A DNA stretch of 5,651 nt from Candidatus Methanoperedens sp. Lineage in GTDB: Archaea > Halobacteriota > Methanosarcinia > Methanosarcinales > Methanoperedenaceae. The notes under the pieces were generated by a model that saw nothing but the letters and a program-made list of their open reading frames with translations, made no database searches and was not told the DNA's origin. Below are positions 4,462-5,651 of this stretch, piece after piece. A program made the position numbers and the translations under genes. The number at the start of each line of letters is the position of its first letter. Position 1 is the first letter of the stretch. Location: assembly GCA_028679855.1 (NCBI GenBank), contig JAJRAP010000265.1, positions 1 through 5,651 on the forward strand, read 5' to 3'.

Positions 4462-5315
4462 TTGAAATACCTCATATAATGGAACTATTCGGAAAGACAC
4501 GCGTTATGGTGAAGAAAGGCAAGGTGGTGGAGGTAGGAGAACCCGTGGCAGAATGGTGCCCTGTGTTCAGCAAGACCTCAGGGGTATCTAAGCTCACGTC
4601 GCATGAGGCAAAAAAGAACATGGAATACCGGATCCGTGAACTGGGAATGTTCACACCGCAAAGGAGATTCGATCACGGTGTTTTTGTGAACTTCGGGGCA
4701 AGCGAGATATTGATGACAGCCCTGCGGCGCGGGCTTCTTGATACCACGGTAACAGTATGCTACGGCGCCGGCACTGTAATATCAGGAGATCCCGAACTTG
4801 TCCAGGGCATGGGCGCCCTCATGTCAGGGCTTATCGAGACTGAACCGATACCTGAAGTTATAGCAGGGATAGAAGCGCGTGGAGGTACGGTGCTGGATAA
4901 AAAAAAGGCACGCATAGACCAGGCATGTGGTCTTATCAAAGCCTGCGAAATGGGTTACAGGAACATCGCGGTCAGTCTGGTTGACCTGCAGGACGCAGTT
5001 AGACTTCGAGCAATTGAAAAGGAGCGCGGGATTAACTTAATACTGATAGGGGCGCATTTGACCGGAATAAAAAACGAGGAGGCTGAAGCATTAATTGGAG
5101 CGTTTGACATTGTCACAGGATGCGCTTCAAGAACTGTGCGGGATATAGTGTTGCCTGTTATCCAGATGGGAACCTCAGTTCCCATGTTCGCCATGACGCA
5201 AAAAGGGAAAGAGCTGCTTTGCGAGCGCGCCAAGGAAGTCGACTCACCCCTTCTTGTGAACACCATGAAGTTGCCCGTACTGCCGGAACACAAACAGCCG
5301 AAGCCTCTTCTGTAA
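4458..5315 (+). CDS. Methanogenesis marker protein 8 (DUF2099 family)
   Basis: 285 residues, full length and soluble. This family is found essentially in organisms with methyl-coenzyme M reductase and is used as a marker of methanogenesis; its biochemical role is unknown. Recognisable family blocks are HIMELFGKTRVMVKKGKVVE (6-25), VGEPVAEWCPVF (26-37), GVFVNFGASEILMTALRRG (near 74-92), TVCYGAGTVISGDPELVQGM, TEPIPEVI, and a C-terminal TGCASRTVRDIVLPVIQMGT followed by PVLPEHKQPKPLL. Family members that I remember read GMCTP where this one reads GMFTP (about residue 63), so one Cys may be replaced. GTG at 4458 is preferred because residues HIM before the later ATG (4479) look conserved and the frame is closed by TGA at 4440. 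Translation may be coupled to the upstream ORF. Its presence implies a methanogen, ANME archaeon or alkane oxidiser. Confidence 0.9.
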   Translation: MIEIPHIMELFGKTRVMVKKGKVVEVGEPVAEWCPVFSKTSGVSKLTSHEAKKNMEYRIRELGMFTPQRRFDHGVFVNFGASEILMTALRRGLLDTTVTVCYGAGTVISGDPELVQGMGALMSGLIETEPIPEVIAGIEARGGTVLDKKKARIDQACGLIKACEMGYRNIAVSLVDLQDAVRLRAIEKERGINLILIGAHLTGIKNEEAEALIGAFDIVTGCASRTVRDIVLPVIQMGTSVPMFAMTQKGKELLCERAKEVDSPLLVNTMKLPVLPEHKQPKPLL

Positions 5316-5319
5316 TCTC

Positions 5320-5335
5320 TTTGCATCAGTGCAAA
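5320..5335 (+). terminator. Small hairpin just after the marker 8 gene
   Basis: tttgca and tgcaaa form a 6-bp stem around the tetraloop tcag, 5 bases after the TAA. Pairing is perfect but weak, and there is no T-run directly after it. It could help define the mRNA 3' end; this is a low-confidence call. Confidence 0.25.
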
Positions 5336-5387
5336 AAGGTATTCATTGGTCATCGGTTAAGGGGTTTGACTTGCTCTACCAATATCG

Positions 5388-5397
5388 TTTTATAAAT
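5388..5397 (+). promoter_or_regulatory. TATA-like element before the transposase fragment
   Basis: tttataaata is a good match to the archaeal TATA consensus. The only ATG at a suitable distance (5415) is followed directly by a stop, so no gene that it could drive is visible. It may be left over from the element or be chance in AT-rich DNA. Confidence 0.25.
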
Positions 5398-5407
5398 AAT
5401 TTAAAGG

Positions 5408-5581
5408 CTCAGAAAATGTAAAACGTCCAAAAACGGCTATAAGACGTATCAATGTCCAAAATGCGGCAAGAAAAAATATGTTCCATTTACCTGCAAATGC
5501 CGATTATGCACATCATGTGGAACAAAGGCAGCAAACGAATGGGCAGATGAAATTCATCAAAAACTTCTAAGAGTCCCTCAC
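5408..5581 (+). mobile_element. Fragment of an IS91-like transposase zinc-binding domain
   Basis: The frame from 5408 reads RKCKTSKNGYKTYQCPKCG, then KKKYVPFTCKCRLCTSCGTK, then AANEWADEIHQKLLRVPHR. This is the N-terminal zinc-binding domain of IS91-type (Y1, rolling-circle) transposases, where CPxCG, the C-x5-C-x2-C run and a helix ending in VPHR lead into the catalytic region. The fragment has no start codon (a stop at 5402 closes the frame). After VPHR the expected HxxFTIP-like sequence is absent. The same frame continues as unrelated residues to a stop at 5645, while another frame opens from 5580. So this is a truncated or frameshifted remnant, not an active element. Whether more transposase lies beyond 5651 cannot be seen. 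Confidence 0.72.
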
Positions 5582-5651
5582 AGATCAGAAAGTTCTTTTT
5601 GCAGCCTCAAAAATCACGATGGAAGAAATGGTAGCCTCATCAAATAAGATA

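Noticed and set aside
5120..5395. Plus-strand open frame overlapping the end of the marker 8 gene
   Set aside because: It lies in another frame inside the conserved C-terminal coding region of marker 8 and shows no domain.
5580..5651. Open frame TDQKVLFAASKITMEEM... at the right edge, possible ATG at 5619
   Set aside because: It is too short to judge and runs off the window. It is noted under the IS91 fragment but not called as a gene.
1..5651. CRISPR arrays, tRNA, rRNA or riboswitches
   Set aside because: I saw no regularly spaced repeats, tRNA cloverleaf or TTCGA-type arm, rRNA-like stretch, or THI-box motif near thiDN; the upstream part of thiDN is outside the window.

Overview
The window looks like the chromosome of a methane-metabolising euryarchaeon. 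A Methanosarcinia-type methanogen or ANME relative is the best guess; genus cannot be settled from this sequence. The main reasons are a gene for methanogenesis marker protein 8, an archaeal-style ThiD-ThiN fusion, a DUF4013 membrane protein, TATA-type promoter elements and GGAGGTGAT-like Shine-Dalgarno (SD) sites. All functional names rest on reading the translations; no database search was run.

Layout. 1-1014 is the 3' part of thiDN (thiamin synthesis), cut by the window edge. 1132-1776 is a DUF4013 multi-pass membrane protein. 1777-2121 has no intact gene; it holds a hairpin and a decayed second copy of the thiN 3' end. 2122-2914 is a very AT-rich orphan ORF, overlapped by an MntA-type nucleotidyltransferase, followed by a broken HepT toxin gene. 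2949-3681 is a second, intact nucleotidyltransferase-HEPN pair. 3712-4014 is a small archaeal protein of unknown function. It converges on, and overlaps by 20 bases, a minus-strand gene (3995-4312) for a two-TM protein with a helical tail. 4313-4457 is a divergent promoter region that includes a 14-codon upstream ORF. 4458-5315 is methanogenesis marker protein 8. 5408 to about 5581 is a fragment of an IS91-like transposase zinc-binding domain.

How it fits together. Housekeeping or lineage-core genes (thiDN, DUF4013, the 3712 gene, marker 8) frame an accessory insert of about 1.8 kb built from two tandem HEPN/MNT toxin-antitoxin-type modules. The first module is decayed: its HepT has ATA where the start codon should be, right behind a perfect SD, and its middle is missing, yet the catalytic RX4HXY motif survives. 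The second module is intact. The orphan ORF before the first module is far more AT-rich than its surroundings and may also have an internal deletion. Together with the thiN remnant and the transposase fragment, this points to repeated gain and erosion of accessory DNA. I found no CRISPR array, tRNA or rRNA, and nothing that clearly amounts to a new multi-gene system. The most informative features are the HepT remnant, the thiN tail copy and the upstream ORF of the marker 8 gene.
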